Counted from the stretch's first letter, positions 1 through 9,311 are shown. The stretch is DNA of 63,892 nucleotides from Luteipulveratus halotolerans (GCF_001247745.1 NZ_LAIR01000001.1:1-63892), one strand, 5' to 3'. Notes: a model not told the origin generated them from the letters alone. A program made the numbers and translations.

Positions 1-2079
1 CGACCGGCTCCACCGACGCCCTCGCCCCGACGACAGCCGCGGTCGACAAGGCCCCGGCTGCGGCCGCGGCCGCCGACCGTGGTCCGGCCGGGTGGGTAGC
101 CCACTCAACGGAGGACGAGCCTGTCCCGGCAGTGTTCCGGGCAGGAGAGGCCGACCTGCCGGTGCTGGTCACCGGGCCTGCGGTCCGCGGCGAGCAGGGT
201 GAGTGGTTCGTGCCCACCTCGACCGGCGCGAGTGTCCCCGCCGAGCAGCTGCACACCCCAGACCGGCCCGGGCTGGGGTATCAGCCCGAGTGGGCTGATA
301 CCGCGGGCAACCTCGACCCGGCGGCGTTCGAGCGGGCACACCTCGCCGTGCACGGGTCATCATTTCCCGACGTGCTCGAAGGTGAATCACAGGAGGCCGC
401 GACCTTCCTGCGGTCACGCCTCGCGTCGGAACAGCCGTCCGTAGAGGCGCACGACCCGCAGCGGGAGCGGATCGTGCAAACTGCACCAGCAAGCGGAGGA
501 CTTCTACGCAGGCCAGTACCAAGGCTCGCCCGCTCAGGAGCACGTCCGGGCGCGGTTCGGTGACGGGCTCGAGGGCCCGGACTCACCGATGCGGCCCGGG
601 TACGCGCCGGCGGAGTGGCGCGCGCTGACCGATCACCTGGTGCAGCAGGGCGCGACCGAGCAGGAAGTCATCGCCGCCGGCCTGGCGCGGGTGAACTCCA
701 CCGGGCGCGTGAACGACGTGTTCCGCAACCGGGTCGTTATGGGCGTGCGCGACCACGCCGACGGCGCGCTGGTCGGGTTCACCGGCCGCGACCTGTCCGA
801 CGGCGCGCACGGCGCACCGAAGTACCTCAACACCCCGCAGACGGCCGCGTTCGACAAGAGCCGGCTGCTGCTCGGGCTGGCCGAGGCACCCGAAGGTGCT
901 GAGGTCACCCGAGTGGAGGGGATGATGGACGTCGCCGCGGTCAACCTCGCCGGTGAGGGCAAGGTCGTCGGCGTCGCGCCGATGGGCACCGCCCTGACCG
1001 ATCAAGCAGCCGAGCTGCTGGCCGCACGCGCGGTCAACGGGCGGGTGCGCTCGGCGCTGGACAACGACGAGGCCGGCCGCAAGGCCGCCGAGCACGACGT
1101 GGCCCAGCTCGCGCCGTACGGCGTCTCGACCCGGCAGATCAGCCTCGCCGAGGGCGACCCGGCCGAGGCGTACCAGCGCAACCGGGACGGCCTGGCCGGT
1201 CAGCTGAGCGTGCCGTCCAGCGTGCTGCCGCCGGTCGGTGCCGCTCTGCTCGACCAGGAGCTGGCCGAACGACCGTTCGGGAACTCCACGGAGCGGTGGC
1301 AGGCAGTCCAGGCCGCATCACGTCACGTCGCCGCCGCGCCGCGCCAGGACCAGCGCGAGATGGTCTCGGCCGCGGTCGATGCCGTGATGCGCCGCGACCC
1401 GGCAACGCCCCGTGATGCGGCCTGGGAGCACGTCAACGCCGAGCTGTCGGCCGACCGTCCCGGTCGCCGCTGGGCGCCCGGGACGTCGTGGCAGACACTC
1501 GCCGCGGATCTCGCCGGCGACGTTGACGCCGCTCGAGGCGAGGGCCGGACGGAGGCGCTGGAGGCGGCTGACCGGGAAGCCAACCGGGCCGTCCTCGAGC
1601 ACGACCGGGCCCGGCTGCACGAGGGTCGCCGGCAGCAAGCGATCGCCGCTGACCCGGCCGACCTGGACCCCGACACCCGGGACCGAGTGATCCGGGATGA
1701 GGAGTACGCCCGCAACCAGCACGACGGGAACGCCATCGCGTCCACATCCGCCGCGGCTGACCTGCGCGCCACCGCCGCATCGCTGGCACCAGCAGCCGAC
1801 GTCGACCAGGACCAGCCCGAGGACGCCCGGCGTACGACGGCACCGCCGGCGTCACGACCGGCCGAACGGCCGGCGGTGTACGACCGGGCCGCGGGCGCCG
1901 ACCTGAGCAACGTCGACACCGGCACCGCGAACGCCCGCAGGCAGGCCAGCGCCGCGTTCTCCCGGTCCACACCCGAGTCGGTCGGCGCCGCTCGCTCCCG
2001 TGCCGGCAACCGCGGCCGCAAACCGGCGAAGTCGGCCCTGTCGCCACGCCGCGGCCGCAACAACGACCTGGGTCGGTGA
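1..2079 (+). pseudogene. TOPRIM primase C-terminal part, left copy, frameshifted
   Basis: This is the 3' part of the gene that is complete at 43505-47380; its 5' end lies outside the left edge because the contig starts inside it. One extra A near 478-480 breaks the frame, so the open frame before it ends at 563 and the intact frame resumes upstream of 589 and runs to 2079. That second part holds the DnaG-like TOPRIM core (VEGMMD and DNDEAG motifs). Two compensating indels near 1004-1012 change DQQAELL to DQAAELL. The break is probably a sequencing error at the contig end, not a biological mutation. Confidence 0.85.
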
Positions 2080-2282
2080 CGACGGTCATGACCGGGTCCG
2101 GCTACCGCACCGACCCGATCCCCAGACGTGGCACGTTCCTGATCGAGGACACCCGGCACTGCCTGTGGCTGATCGTCGATCAGGTCGTCTTCCGGGTCGG
2201 CGGGGGAGAGGGGCAGCGCCTGTCCGGTGCCCTGATGGACCGCATCGGCCCGTGGCGACCACGACAGATCAACCCGCTCTGA
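2076..2282 (+). CDS. Small hypothetical protein (68 aa)
   Basis: The GTG start overlaps the stop of the primase gene (GTGA), so it is probably translationally coupled. An in-frame ATG lies four codons on. The protein has a PRRGTFLIEDTRH stretch and then LWLIVDQVVFRV, which looks like a short beta-strand-rich domain. I do not recognise a family. A 12-bp hairpin follows nine bases after the stop. Its place at the end of the primase stretch of the transfer operon suggests an accessory role, but no function is evident. Confidence 0.6.
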   Translation: MTTVMTGSGYRTDPIPRRGTFLIEDTRHCLWLIVDQVVFRVGGGEGQRLSGALMDRIGPWRPRQINPL

Positions 2283-2290
2283 GCACGCCA

Positions 2291-2320
2291 GTAGGCGCCC
2301 ACCTCACCGTGGGCGCCTAC
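2291..2320. terminator. Perfect 12-bp hairpin after the primase genes
   Basis: Arms GTAGGCGCCCAC (2291-2302) and GTGGGCGCCTAC (2309-2320) with a six-base loop. There is no T-run after it, as is common for actinobacterial terminators. It could end the long transfer transcript or only attenuate it, because the nuclease gene downstream points the same way. Confidence 0.55.
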
Positions 2321-2397
2321 TCGTGTGCTCGCGGCGGTGTCAGTGGTGCCGGAGACGATGGGAGCGGCAGGGGTGCCAACACCGCGAGGAGGTCGCG

Positions 2398-3045
2398 ATG
2401 ACGTGGGTCAAGGGATACACACTCAAGGAAGGCACACCGGTGCGCGCGCACGAGCGGCGAACCGCGGGCGGCACCGCCGGTCTGCTCGCCGGGGCGCTGC
2501 TGGTGACCGGCGCTGCCGGCACGCTCACCTATCAGAACAACCCCACGTTCCGGGATCGGGTGAAGTCCTGGACCGGATCCGCGAACCCCGGACGGGCGCA
2601 CACCCCGATCCGCGAGGGCGAGAGGCACCGGCTGCGCGTCACACGGGTGCTGGACGGCGACACCTTCCGTGTACGCGATGACCGCGGCCGCGACGCCGGC
2701 AAGGTCCGCGTCGTGGGTGTCGACGCACCTGAGCTCGCGCACGACGGCGCGCGGGCGCAGTGCTACGCCAAGACCGCCACCCGCGACCTGCGCGGAATGG
2801 TCGACGGCCGATGGGTGACCGTCACCACCGACCCCACGCAGTGGAAGCGCGACGTCTACGGACGCCTGCTCGGCTACGTCAGCGTCGAGCACGGCACGAC
2901 CGACGTCGGCGCCGCGCTCATCGACCACGGGTCCGCTCGAGCACACGAGCACGGCGACATCCCCACCCAGCGCAAGGCCGAGTACACCGCCCGCGAGACC
3001 ACCGCCCGCGCACGACAGGCCGGCCGGTGGCGGGCGTGCAGCTGA
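2398..3045 (+). CDS. Membrane-anchored staphylococcal-nuclease-like (SNase) protein
   Basis: Start ATG at 2398 is preceded by GAGGAGG; the longer frame upstream lacks a ribosome site. The 215-residue protein has a hydrophobic segment at about residues 24-45 (a membrane anchor or uncleaved signal) and then an SNase fold from about 78. Catalytic positions match the family: D86/D88 in VLDGDTF, R104, D109 and E112 in RVVGVDAPE, and R156 in VYGRLLG. Staphylococcal nuclease is a calcium-dependent phosphodiesterase that cuts DNA and RNA. With the anchor it would act outside the membrane. It lies at the tail of the conjugation operon, so processing of DNA in the envelope is possible, but the role is unknown. 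Confidence 0.85.
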   Translation: MTWVKGYTLKEGTPVRAHERRTAGGTAGLLAGALLVTGAAGTLTYQNNPTFRDRVKSWTGSANPGRAHTPIREGERHRLRVTRVLDGDTFRVRDDRGRDAGKVRVVGVDAPELAHDGARAQCYAKTATRDLRGMVDGRWVTVTTDPTQWKRDVYGRLLGYVSVEHGTTDVGAALIDHGSARAHEHGDIPTQRKAEYTARETTARARQAGRWRACS

Positions 3046-3077
3046 GCACGGACCCGACCGAACACACCAGGAGCGAG

Positions 3078-3936
3078 ATGAGCAACGCCGACCAGCAAAG
3101 CCACGACGTCCTCACCGAGATCCGCGACGTGCTCGCGCAGGCACCCTGCCAGCACTGCGGCCAGATGCCGTACAACCTGCAGGGGCAGCAGCTGCGATCA
3201 CCGGCCGAGCTCGCGGCCGTCAACGAGCAGGAGCGGCGCCAGTGGCTGGCGTACTTCGTGGGCCTGCGCGCGGACGAGCGGATCCCCAGTGCGCCCTCGC
3301 CGTTGGAGGTCGAGACCCTGCGTCGCGAGGCTGCCAAGCGTGGCGAGGGAGTCGCCGTAGCCGAAGGGGCACTGCGCGAGGCGCAGGCAGCGAATGGCTC
3401 GGTGGGACTGCTCGCCACCCGACAGACCAAGGACACCGCTGCCCGCCATCTCGCGCAAGCGGAGCGGCAGCTCGACTCCGCTCGGGACAAGGAGGCCAAG
3501 GCGACGGCCAAGGCGGAGACCGCGGCCGAGAAGGTGACCGCGGCCGAGAAGGCCCGCGACGTGCACGGGTCCGCTGCCGGGACTGGCAAGGAGGCAGGCA
3601 AGGCGCTCGAGCAGCGGCTGCGGCTGCTGCTCGAGGACTACCTGGGGATGCCGAACGCGCCGCGGTGGTTCGACGACGTGCGCGCTGTCTGGGACGGCGA
3701 GGACGACTACATGCGCGTCGAAAGGTGCCTGAGCATGCTCGCCTACCGGCGCGCGTTCGCCATCGACGACAATCTCCGCGCACTCGGCGAGGACAAGTTC
3801 AGCGGCCCGCGCGGGGACGTCAGGAAGCTGGCCGTCAAGGGTTACCTGTTCCCCCGGATCTCCGGGACAACCGATCTGGCCTGGGGACGCGCTCGAGCAG
3901 CGGCTGGTCAAGCTCCTCGAGAAGACCACCGGCTAG
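3078..3936 (+). pseudogene. Coiled-coil protein with CxxC motif, left copy, frameshifted
   Basis: Same gene as the intact 48379-49236. Here an extra G in the G-run at about 3884-3887 shifts the frame 16 codons before the normal stop, so the open frame runs on to 4334 over the relaxase gene. The intended stop is TAG at 3934-3936. Ribosome site AGGAG at 3068-3072. Probably a sequencing error. Confidence 0.75.
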
Positions 3937-5679
3937 CGACCGGAGTCCGGGCCCTGTCCTCGCTCAACGCTGCGGTCCCGCTCCGGCGCATGCGCCGTAG
4001 ACGTCGGCCGGTGCGCGGTGACGGGGCCGCGCCGCGGCGCCAGGACCGACCGCGCGGCCTGCGCAGTCCGCCGGTTCTGCTGCTGCTCATCGGTGGCGAC
4101 GCTGCGGTCCAAGTGCTCGATCACCGGGTCAGCGTCGCGGGCGCAACGCGCGTGGCGGACAGTTCGGCGCGCGCGAGGTTGGTGCGCTGGTGCGCGTCGC
4201 GTGCGGCCTCGATCGCGCGTGCGGTGCGCTCCATCTGCTGCAGTACGGCCAACCATCCACGGAGGAGTCGACGCCGCCGGCGCGCAGTGCGAGGTTCAGG
4301 TGGCGTGCGGCCAGTGCGACATGCTGCGCCTTGACGTACGACGGTGTGCGCTCGGCGTCGTACGGCTGCGCCAGGCTCGAGCGTGTGTAGCGGTCGGCCA
4401 TGTCCGACAGAGGGCGCAGGACCTCGTCCTCGCCGGCGCGCGCGGCGATCAGGCTGACGGTGCCGGCAGCGTGCGCCGTCTGCACCTTCCACGCGATCGG
4501 GTCGTAGGGGTCGAGCCGTTCGAGGTCGTCGTTCCACTGACTCAGCTCCGCCGCGGCCCGCTCGAGGTCGGGTGTCGCGTTGAGCGTGCCCGGCTTGTGC
4601 TCCGGCGGCATGTTCTCCCCGCGCCACGTCGTGATCGCGGCCGCGCGTGACTCGTCTGTCTCGTTCGCGGCCCACCGCTTGCGCAGCTGCGTCAGAGACA
4701 GATCCGGTGCGAGTTTGCTGCCGGCGAACCGCACTCGTGAATCCGCACCGGCGCTCTTGTCGGGTGCGGTCGGCTTGTCGAGCTGGACGCTGTAGCCGGT
4801 GACCTCATCACGACCACCGGGCGCCCAGCGCGGTTCGATGTCGATACCGGCGTCGAGCACGTTGTAGACCCACTCCGCCTCGGTGCGCGATGCCTGAGCG
4901 GCGCCGCGTACGACGCGCTGCAAGTACACGCGGTCCGGGTCAACCGGACCCTTGCCCTTGCCCTTCGGCACCGCACCACGGTCCGCGCCGCGACGCTGTT
5001 CGGCGCGCGTGTACTTCGACGCACCGCGGCCCTTGGCGTCCAGACCACGGTCGCGCAGCGGCACGACGAAGTCATGCTTGTCCTCCATCTGCCGACGCAG
5101 CACCTGCGTGTACGGCATGTCCCGCATCGCCCGCCCGGTCTCGGGGTCGGTGTAGGACAGCTCGACGCGCTCACCGTTGTTGCGGACCAGGTTCACCAGA
5201 AGGTGAATGTGGTCGTTGCCCTTGGCGGACTTGCCGTGCCGCATCGCGGCCCAGCGCGCGGAGTCCTCCGCGCGCCCGGTCTCGAAACCCATGCCCTGGA
5301 CGAACTCCTGCGCGAGCGTCGCCCACTGCTCATCGGTGTACTCACCCTCGCTCGGGTCCAGCGACATCGTCACGTGATACACGTGCACCTGCTCACGCTC
5401 GGACGCCTGCGATGAGTGCAGCGACTCACGCGAGACACCACCACCGGGGGCGCCGGCGTACGCGCGCTGGTCGACGTACTGCGCACGCCACGAAGCCTCG
5501 ATGACCCGCCCGAGCTCGGCCGCCTCGACCGGGTCTAGGTAGCCGCCCCACTCAGCGACCAGACCGGGAGACCCAGCGATCATGTGCTGGTCGGTGTGCT
5601 CGTTCGCCTTGCCGTCGGAGTACAGGTAACGAGTCGCGCCGGACATGTCACGCCCCTGACCCAAGACGCTGATGATCAC
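3933..5679 (-). pseudogene. Relaxase (MobA/VirD2-like), left copy, frameshifted
   Basis: Same gene as the intact 49233-50981. Two missing G bases (about 4129 and 4261) break the C-terminal quarter; from the GTG start at 5679 the frame is sound through the whole nuclease domain. H157 and H159 sit in NDHIHLLVN, the metal-binding motif of this relaxase family, and Y18 and Y20 near the N-terminus are candidate nicking tyrosines. The frame as printed ends at 4129; the normal stop is at 3933. The start overlaps the stop of the MobC-like gene (GTGA). Confidence 0.85.
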
Positions 5680-6209
5680 TGGTCGCGCTCCTGCTCACGC
5701 TCGATCAGGTAGCGCGGGTTCTCGTACTTCGTCACGATCGGCGACTCCCCACCGGGTAGCTGCGCGAGCACGGCGTTGAAGTGCTCGTACTGCCGCTCCA
5801 GGTACTCCATCACCGCGAGCAGCTGCGCCAGCTGCACCTCACCGGTGGAGTTGGCGACCTTCGCGATCTGGTTCACGTTCGACAGCGCCATTGCGATGCC
5901 GCGACGTGCGCCGAAGACCTCCGAGTAGATCGCGCTCATCCGCTCCGCCGCGACAGCATCCCCAGTCCACAGCGCCCGCTCGTACAGCCGCGGCACACTC
6001 ACGCCCTGCGCCGCGGCCATCGCCTTCACTCGGACCCACTCGGCATCCGAGTGAGCGATGACCGTGCGATGACTACGAGGCCCCGCCGAGTCATTCGCAC
6101 GACGACGGCCCCGGAACAAACGACGCCGCTGCGTCGCCTCCGGGGACTCCTCGCCCGACCTCCCAACCGGGGACCCGGGGGTCGGCTCGTCTGTCGTCAT
6201 GCCTTGCAT
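5676..6209 (-). CDS. MobC-like relaxosome accessory protein
   Basis: The 177-residue protein (start 6209, or an ATG three codons on) has a basic N-terminal half (RRRLFRGRRRAND), a ribbon-helix-helix-like stretch (HRTVIAHSDAEWVRVKAMAAA) and a C-terminal ALSNVNQIAKVAN segment, which resembles the conserved NxNQIAxxxN core of MobC proteins. Such proteins bind oriT, help the relaxase nick and often repress their own promoter. It overlaps the relaxase start by four bases, so the two are co-translated. A candidate promoter and oriT lie directly upstream at 6243-6290. Identical at 50978-51511. Confidence 0.8.
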   Translation of the reverse strand: MQGMTTDEPTPGSPVGRSGEESPEATQRRRLFRGRRRANDSAGPRSHRTVIAHSDAEWVRVKAMAAAQGVSVPRLYERALWTGDAVAAERMSAIYSEVFGARRGIAMALSNVNQIAKVANSTGEVQLAQLLAVMEYLERQYEHFNAVLAQLPGGESPIVTKYENPRYLIEREQERDQ

Positions 6210-6242
6210 TTTGCCTCATCGGTCCGTCAGGGCGCCAGCCCC

Positions 6243-6290
6243 AAGGACCGCTTAATGCACATAAGTGCGTATCTTGCTGGCTCCAAGCAC
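6243..6290. other. Candidate origin of transfer (oriT) with nic-like motif
   Basis: The stretch upstream of the MobC/relaxase operon contains a short inverted repeat GCAC-ATAA-GTGC (6257-6268) followed at once by GTATCTTGCTGG on the plus strand. GTATCTTG resembles the YATCYTG-Y nick region of P-type relaxases, and the order repeat-then-nic fits that type. A nick here on the plus strand would send 6.3 kb and upward into the recipient first. The similarity is short and not tested. Confidence 0.45.
6258..6286 (-). promoter_or_regulatory. Candidate promoter of the mobC-relaxase operon
   Basis: Minus-strand TTGGAG (6286-6281), a 17-base spacer and TATGTG (6263-6258) form a plausible -35/-10 pair about 50 bases before the MobC-like start. 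It coincides with the oriT candidate, so relaxosome proteins bound there would also repress it, as is known for other mobilization operons. Confidence 0.4.
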
Positions 6291-6479
6291 CATCGCTATG
6301 GCACCTGCGTCCGATTTCGGTCGCGCGGCGACCACGCCACGAGATGGTGGGTGCGTCTCACCCTCTCTCCGTCAGCGCCCGTTGGTACCCTGCTGGAACA
6401 GCAAGGCCAGGTCGTCGGCGCCGACAGAGCAGCCGAACACATGGCCTCCGCGCACGAACGGGGAAGGGAATCACGACGC

Positions 6480-6812
6480 ATGAGCACACAGGACCGGGCC
6501 CGTCAGCTACTCGAGAAGCGCATGACTGCGATCGCCGAGCTGGAAGATGCCAACGCAGCCCTCGAGGACGCGAAGAAGGCACTCACTGCAGCCGCGAAGA
6601 AGCAGGGCGACGCATGGAGCGGTGCGCGCGCCTCCGGGTGGACCGAGCGCGAACTGACCAAGGACCTCGGCTTCAGCCGACCTGCGAACCGCAGCGGCGG
6701 TCGGCCCAAGGGCGCCGGCCGGAAAGGGACCGCAGCTGTTGGACGTCCGGCGTCCCCAGAGCCGACTCCAGTCGACCCGATGAGATCGGACACCGTGGCG
6801 CCATCCGCATGA
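6480..6812 (+). CDS. Small helical protein with HTH-like C-terminal half
   Basis: ATG at 6480 is preceded by GGAAGGGAA. The 110-residue protein starts with a long helical, coiled-coil-like stretch (residues 1-42, rich in A, E, K and L) and continues with SGWTERELTKDLGFSRP, which looks like a helix-turn-helix, then a basic disordered tail (GGRPKGAGRKG). It is the only plus-strand gene between oriT and the partition operon and is divergent from mobC. A plasmid DNA-binding protein is likely; the target is unknown. Identical at 51782-52114. Confidence 0.65.
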   Translation: MSTQDRARQLLEKRMTAIAELEDANAALEDAKKALTAAAKKQGDAWSGARASGWTERELTKDLGFSRPANRSGGRPKGAGRKGTAAVGRPASPEPTPVDPMRSDTVAPSA

Positions 6813-6861
6813 CAGGAGCCACCCGGATCAAGGCGTCAGGACGAGCACATCTCCACTGCAC

Positions 6862-7902
6862 CTAGCGGTCGAGGTCGTTTCCCCGGTTCGGACTAGGACG
6901 ATGTCCTGAGAACGGCCGCGTCGCTCCAGGAGAGGAGCGCGTAGCGGACGGACCTGCTGGGGATCGACCAGGAGACACCGCCGAGCGAAAGGCCCGGGCG
7001 CGCTGAGCGCCCGGGTCCTTTGCTTGCTCGCCGCCCATACGCTCAGGGACGGCAGCGCCTTCGGGCAGCTGGTAGCGGATGACCTCGACGTCGTAGGTGC
7101 TCTCGAGGTGGTCGACGACGTCGGCCGCGACGGACCGGTCCGACCCGGTCGGGAACAACCCGGAAGTGACTTCTGAGGGCACCCACCGGCCGCCGAGCGT
7201 GTTGACCAGGTCGCTGCCGGTTCCGGCTTCCATCGCGAGCCGGTCGTCGCGCCAGCGCCCGTGCGCGCGGCCCTCGGACTGCTGCCGGGTGCACTCGACG
7301 TCGACGACCGTCACGCTGTATCCCGACCGGTAGAGGTTCTCGAGCAGCTGTTGGGCGTTCGCGCGGTTCGACAGCGTCCCGTCGACCACGACGTTCATGC
7401 CGGCGCCGACTGCTTCCTGCAGGGCGTCCTTGGCGATGCGGCCTGACTCCTCGTGCACCAGTGAGGCGAACTCGCGCGGCTGGAACTCATGACCGCGCGC
7501 CTCGGCCGCGCGCACCTGGGCATCCTTCAGCCAGGCGTCGTACGTGCCATCGCGCAACGCCTCGAGCAGGATCGCGTCCTTGAAGTCGTCAGAGTTGATG
7601 ACCAGCCACTCATCGCGGCTCGAGCCACGCTCGGCCAGGACCCGGTCCAGCGACGACGTCTTGCCGGCGCCGGGAGGGCCGGCGAGCACGACCGCCTGCC
7701 GGTCAGCCTTCGCGTCGGGCTTGGCCTGGCGGTGCTCGGCCAGGAACCGGTCGTGCAGCTGCGCGCGCTGCGGCCGCGGGCGGCCGTTGCCGAACCATGC
7801 GGGGTTGTTCACCGTCGCGCGGCGGCCGGTGGCCGTCAACGGCCCCTCCGGTGCGGCGAGCTCGGTCAGGACACGCTGGTGCTGCTCAAGATCCACGGCC
7901 AC
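6862..7902 (-). CDS. Zeta-toxin-like kinase
   Basis: The 346-residue protein has a P-loop GPPGAGKT at residues 75-82, INSDDFK just after it, an HEESG motif and VVVDGT, the order seen in zeta/PezT toxins. These phosphorylate UDP-N-acetylglucosamine and block cell-wall synthesis. The C-terminal 60 residues are low-complexity (S, P, G, R). The gene directly upstream, 8024-8512, encodes an HTH protein that takes the place of the antitoxin; no classic epsilon protein is present. A perfect 12-bp hairpin and a 12-bp palindrome lie between the two. Post-segregational killing or abortive infection is the likely role. Identical at 52164-53204. Confidence 0.8.
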   Translation of the reverse strand: MAVDLEQHQRVLTELAAPEGPLTATGRRATVNNPAWFGNGRPRPQRAQLHDRFLAEHRQAKPDAKADRQAVVLAGPPGAGKTSSLDRVLAERGSSRDEWLVINSDDFKDAILLEALRDGTYDAWLKDAQVRAAEARGHEFQPREFASLVHEESGRIAKDALQEAVGAGMNVVVDGTLSNRANAQQLLENLYRSGYSVTVVDVECTRQQSEGRAHGRWRDDRLAMEAGTGSDLVNTLGGRWVPSEVTSGLFPTGSDRSVAADVVDHLESTYDVEVIRYQLPEGAAVPERMGGEQAKDPGAQRARAFRSAVSPGRSPAGPSATRSSPGATRPFSGHRPSPNRGNDLDR

Positions 7903-7917
7903 GCCCGCGACACTACT

Positions 7918-7946
7918 GAGCCGCCGACCGGGTCGGTCGGCGGCTC
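7918..7946. terminator. 12-bp hairpin before the zeta gene
   Basis: Arms GAGCCGCCGACC (7918-7929) and GGTCGGCGGCTC (7935-7946), five-base loop. It sits 16 bases upstream of the toxin start, so it could reduce readthrough from the regulator into the toxin. Confidence 0.5.
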
Positions 7947-7961
7947 AGAGGTGCCGGAAAG

Positions 7962-7973
7962 ATTTCGCGAAAT
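7962..7973. promoter_or_regulatory. Palindrome ATTTCGCGAAAT upstream of zeta
   Basis: A perfect 12-bp palindrome in a locally AT-rich stretch (7955-7980) between the HTH gene and the toxin gene. It is a candidate operator or toxin promoter element; nothing else in the gap needs AT-rich DNA. Confidence 0.4.
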
Positions 7974-8023
7974 TTTTGCAACACGATCGGCAACGGGCCA
8001 ACGATCCGGGGCCGATCGCCACG

Positions 8024-8512
8024 TCACGTGCTCGCCTGCGCCTCCCGCGCCTCGACACGGTCGAAGATCACGCCGTAGTCGTCGTAGGTGATGTACCCGC
8101 GCCGGGTCGCGGTGCCCAGATCGCTCCAGTCGTCACCGAAACCGGCAACGTTCCACTCGACCACGTCCGGGTCGGGCTCACGCGGCGGGTACGGCCACGA
8201 CGACAGCTCATCCAGCATCTGCTCACGGTCGATGTCGCCGGCGGCGTACCGCTGCGCGATCTCCAACGGGCGCGCACCCGAGAAACCCTCACGCACCGGT
8301 GCCACACCGCGGGCGGTCTTGAGCCGCTGGTTCACCGCCGGAGCGGACACACCCAGCAGCTCGGCCACCTTCACCTGCGCCACCGAACCACCGTCAACCG
8401 CGGCCACCAGGGCGCGGGCGACGTCGATCGGCACCAGCGCCTCACGCGCGGCCGCTCGAGCAACATCCTGCAGCACAGCCTCATCAGCCGGCTTCGTCTC
8501 ATGAACAGTCAT
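8024..8512 (-). CDS. HTH regulator, candidate antitoxin for the zeta-like kinase
   Basis: The start is ATG at 8512 behind GAGGAGG; an extended frame to 8587 has no ribosome site. The 162-residue protein has a helical N-terminus, an HTH at about residues 45-65 (VAELLGVSAPAVNQRLK) and a C-terminal acidic, aromatic-rich domain ending in TYDDYGVIFDRVE. It lies 121 bases upstream of the zeta-like gene on the same strand. A 17-bp inverted repeat just upstream of its start (8535-8551) is a likely autoregulatory operator. Pairing of zeta kinases with an HTH-domain partner is plausible here by position only. Identical at 53326-53814. Confidence 0.7.
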   Translation of the reverse strand: MTVHETKPADEAVLQDVARAAAREALVPIDVARALVAAVDGGSVAQVKVAELLGVSAPAVNQRLKTARGVAPVREGFSGARPLEIAQRYAAGDIDREQMLDELSSWPYPPREPDPDVVEWNVAGFGDDWSDLGTATRRGYITYDDYGVIFDRVEAREAQAST

Positions 8513-8534
8513 CGCAAACCTCCTCACTACCCAT

Positions 8535-8551
8535 ATTAAGGCCGCCTTAAT
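8535..8551. promoter_or_regulatory. Operator-like inverted repeat ATTAAGGCCGCCTTAAT
   Basis: Perfect 8-bp arms around one central base, 22 bases upstream of the HTH gene start and overlapping the TAA stop of the acyltransferase gene (8547-8549). Position and symmetry fit a dimeric repressor site, most simply for the HTH protein itself. Confidence 0.55.
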
Positions 8552-9311
8552 TCGATGTCGAGCGCGGCGGCGGGGTGAGGTCAGCACCGGCGCCGCTGGT
8601 GTCGAAGGGTGCGCCGCGGGCGGTTTCGACCAGAGCGGTGATCGCGGCCATGATTGCTGCGGTCGCCTCAGCTACTGCAGCCGTGTCGTTGCCCCGGTTA
8701 GCCCATCGGGTGAGGTCGATCGGGTCGCCGACGACCAGGTGGGCACGGTGGCGGTGCCAGATATGCCGGCTCCCAGGGCGCGGACCCCACATCCCGACGG
8801 GCACGACGGGCACATGTGGATGGTTCAGAGCGAGTCGGGCCGCGCCGGTCTTGCCCGGACCGGGGCGTAGATCCGGTTCGCGGGTGAGCCTGCCCTCGGG
8901 GTAGATCACCACGACCTGCCCGTGCTCCAGCCGCGCGGCCGCAACCTCGAGCGCGTGCGCGGCCGCCTCCGTGCCGCGGTGTACGGGGATCTGCCCGGTC
9001 TGGCGGGCGAGCCAACCAACCACGGGCCAGGAGAACACCTCCGCCATCGCCAGCGCGTGCGGGAAGCGGCGGTGCCCGATCACCGTCCGCGCCAGCGCGA
9101 GGGCCTCAGTCATGGACAGATGGTTGGCCACGACCAGCACCGGGCCAGTACGTGGAATTCCTGCTGAGCGAACGAAGCTCACCCGGTGCGGAACCTTCGA
9201 CGCCCCCCAGACCAGGGCGAACCCTGCCGCGTTCCTGACGTGCCGGCGCAGCCCGGTCGCGGGTGGTCGGACGGCAACAGGCGAGCCACCGGTACCGGCG
9301 CGGTCGGTCAT
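8547..9311 (-). CDS. PlsC-like acyltransferase with altered catalytic motif
   Basis: The 254-residue protein aligns by motif with 1-acylglycerol-3-phosphate acyltransferases: NHLSMTEA (block I, H64), IPVHRG (block II), YPEGRLT (block III, E139) and VPVVPVGMWG (block IV). These enzymes put an acyl chain on lysophosphatidate at the inner membrane face. Block I is normally HxxxxD; here the acid is E69, giving HxxxxE. The enzyme may be inactive or use another acceptor. It overlaps the upstream membrane-protein gene by four bases and ends the four-gene membrane operon 10680-8547. Identical at 53849-54613. Confidence 0.75.
   Translation of the reverse strand: MTDRAGTGGSPVAVRPPATGLRRHVRNAAGFALVWGASKVPHRVSFVRSAGIPRTGPVLVVANHLSMTEALALARTVIGHRRFPHALAMAEVFSWPVVGWLARQTGQIPVHRGTEAAAHALEVAAARLEHGQVVVIYPEGRLTREPDLRPGPGKTGAARLALNHPHVPVVPVGMWGPRPGSRHIWHRHRAHLVVGDPIDLTRWANRGNDTAAVAEATAAIMAAITALVETARGAPFDTSGAGADLTPPPRSTSN

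Noticed and set aside
2760..3077. A plus-strand frame over the SNase gene joined to the coiled-coil protein
   Set aside because: The part before 3078 is the SNase gene in another frame. The real start at 3078 has AGGAG upstream.
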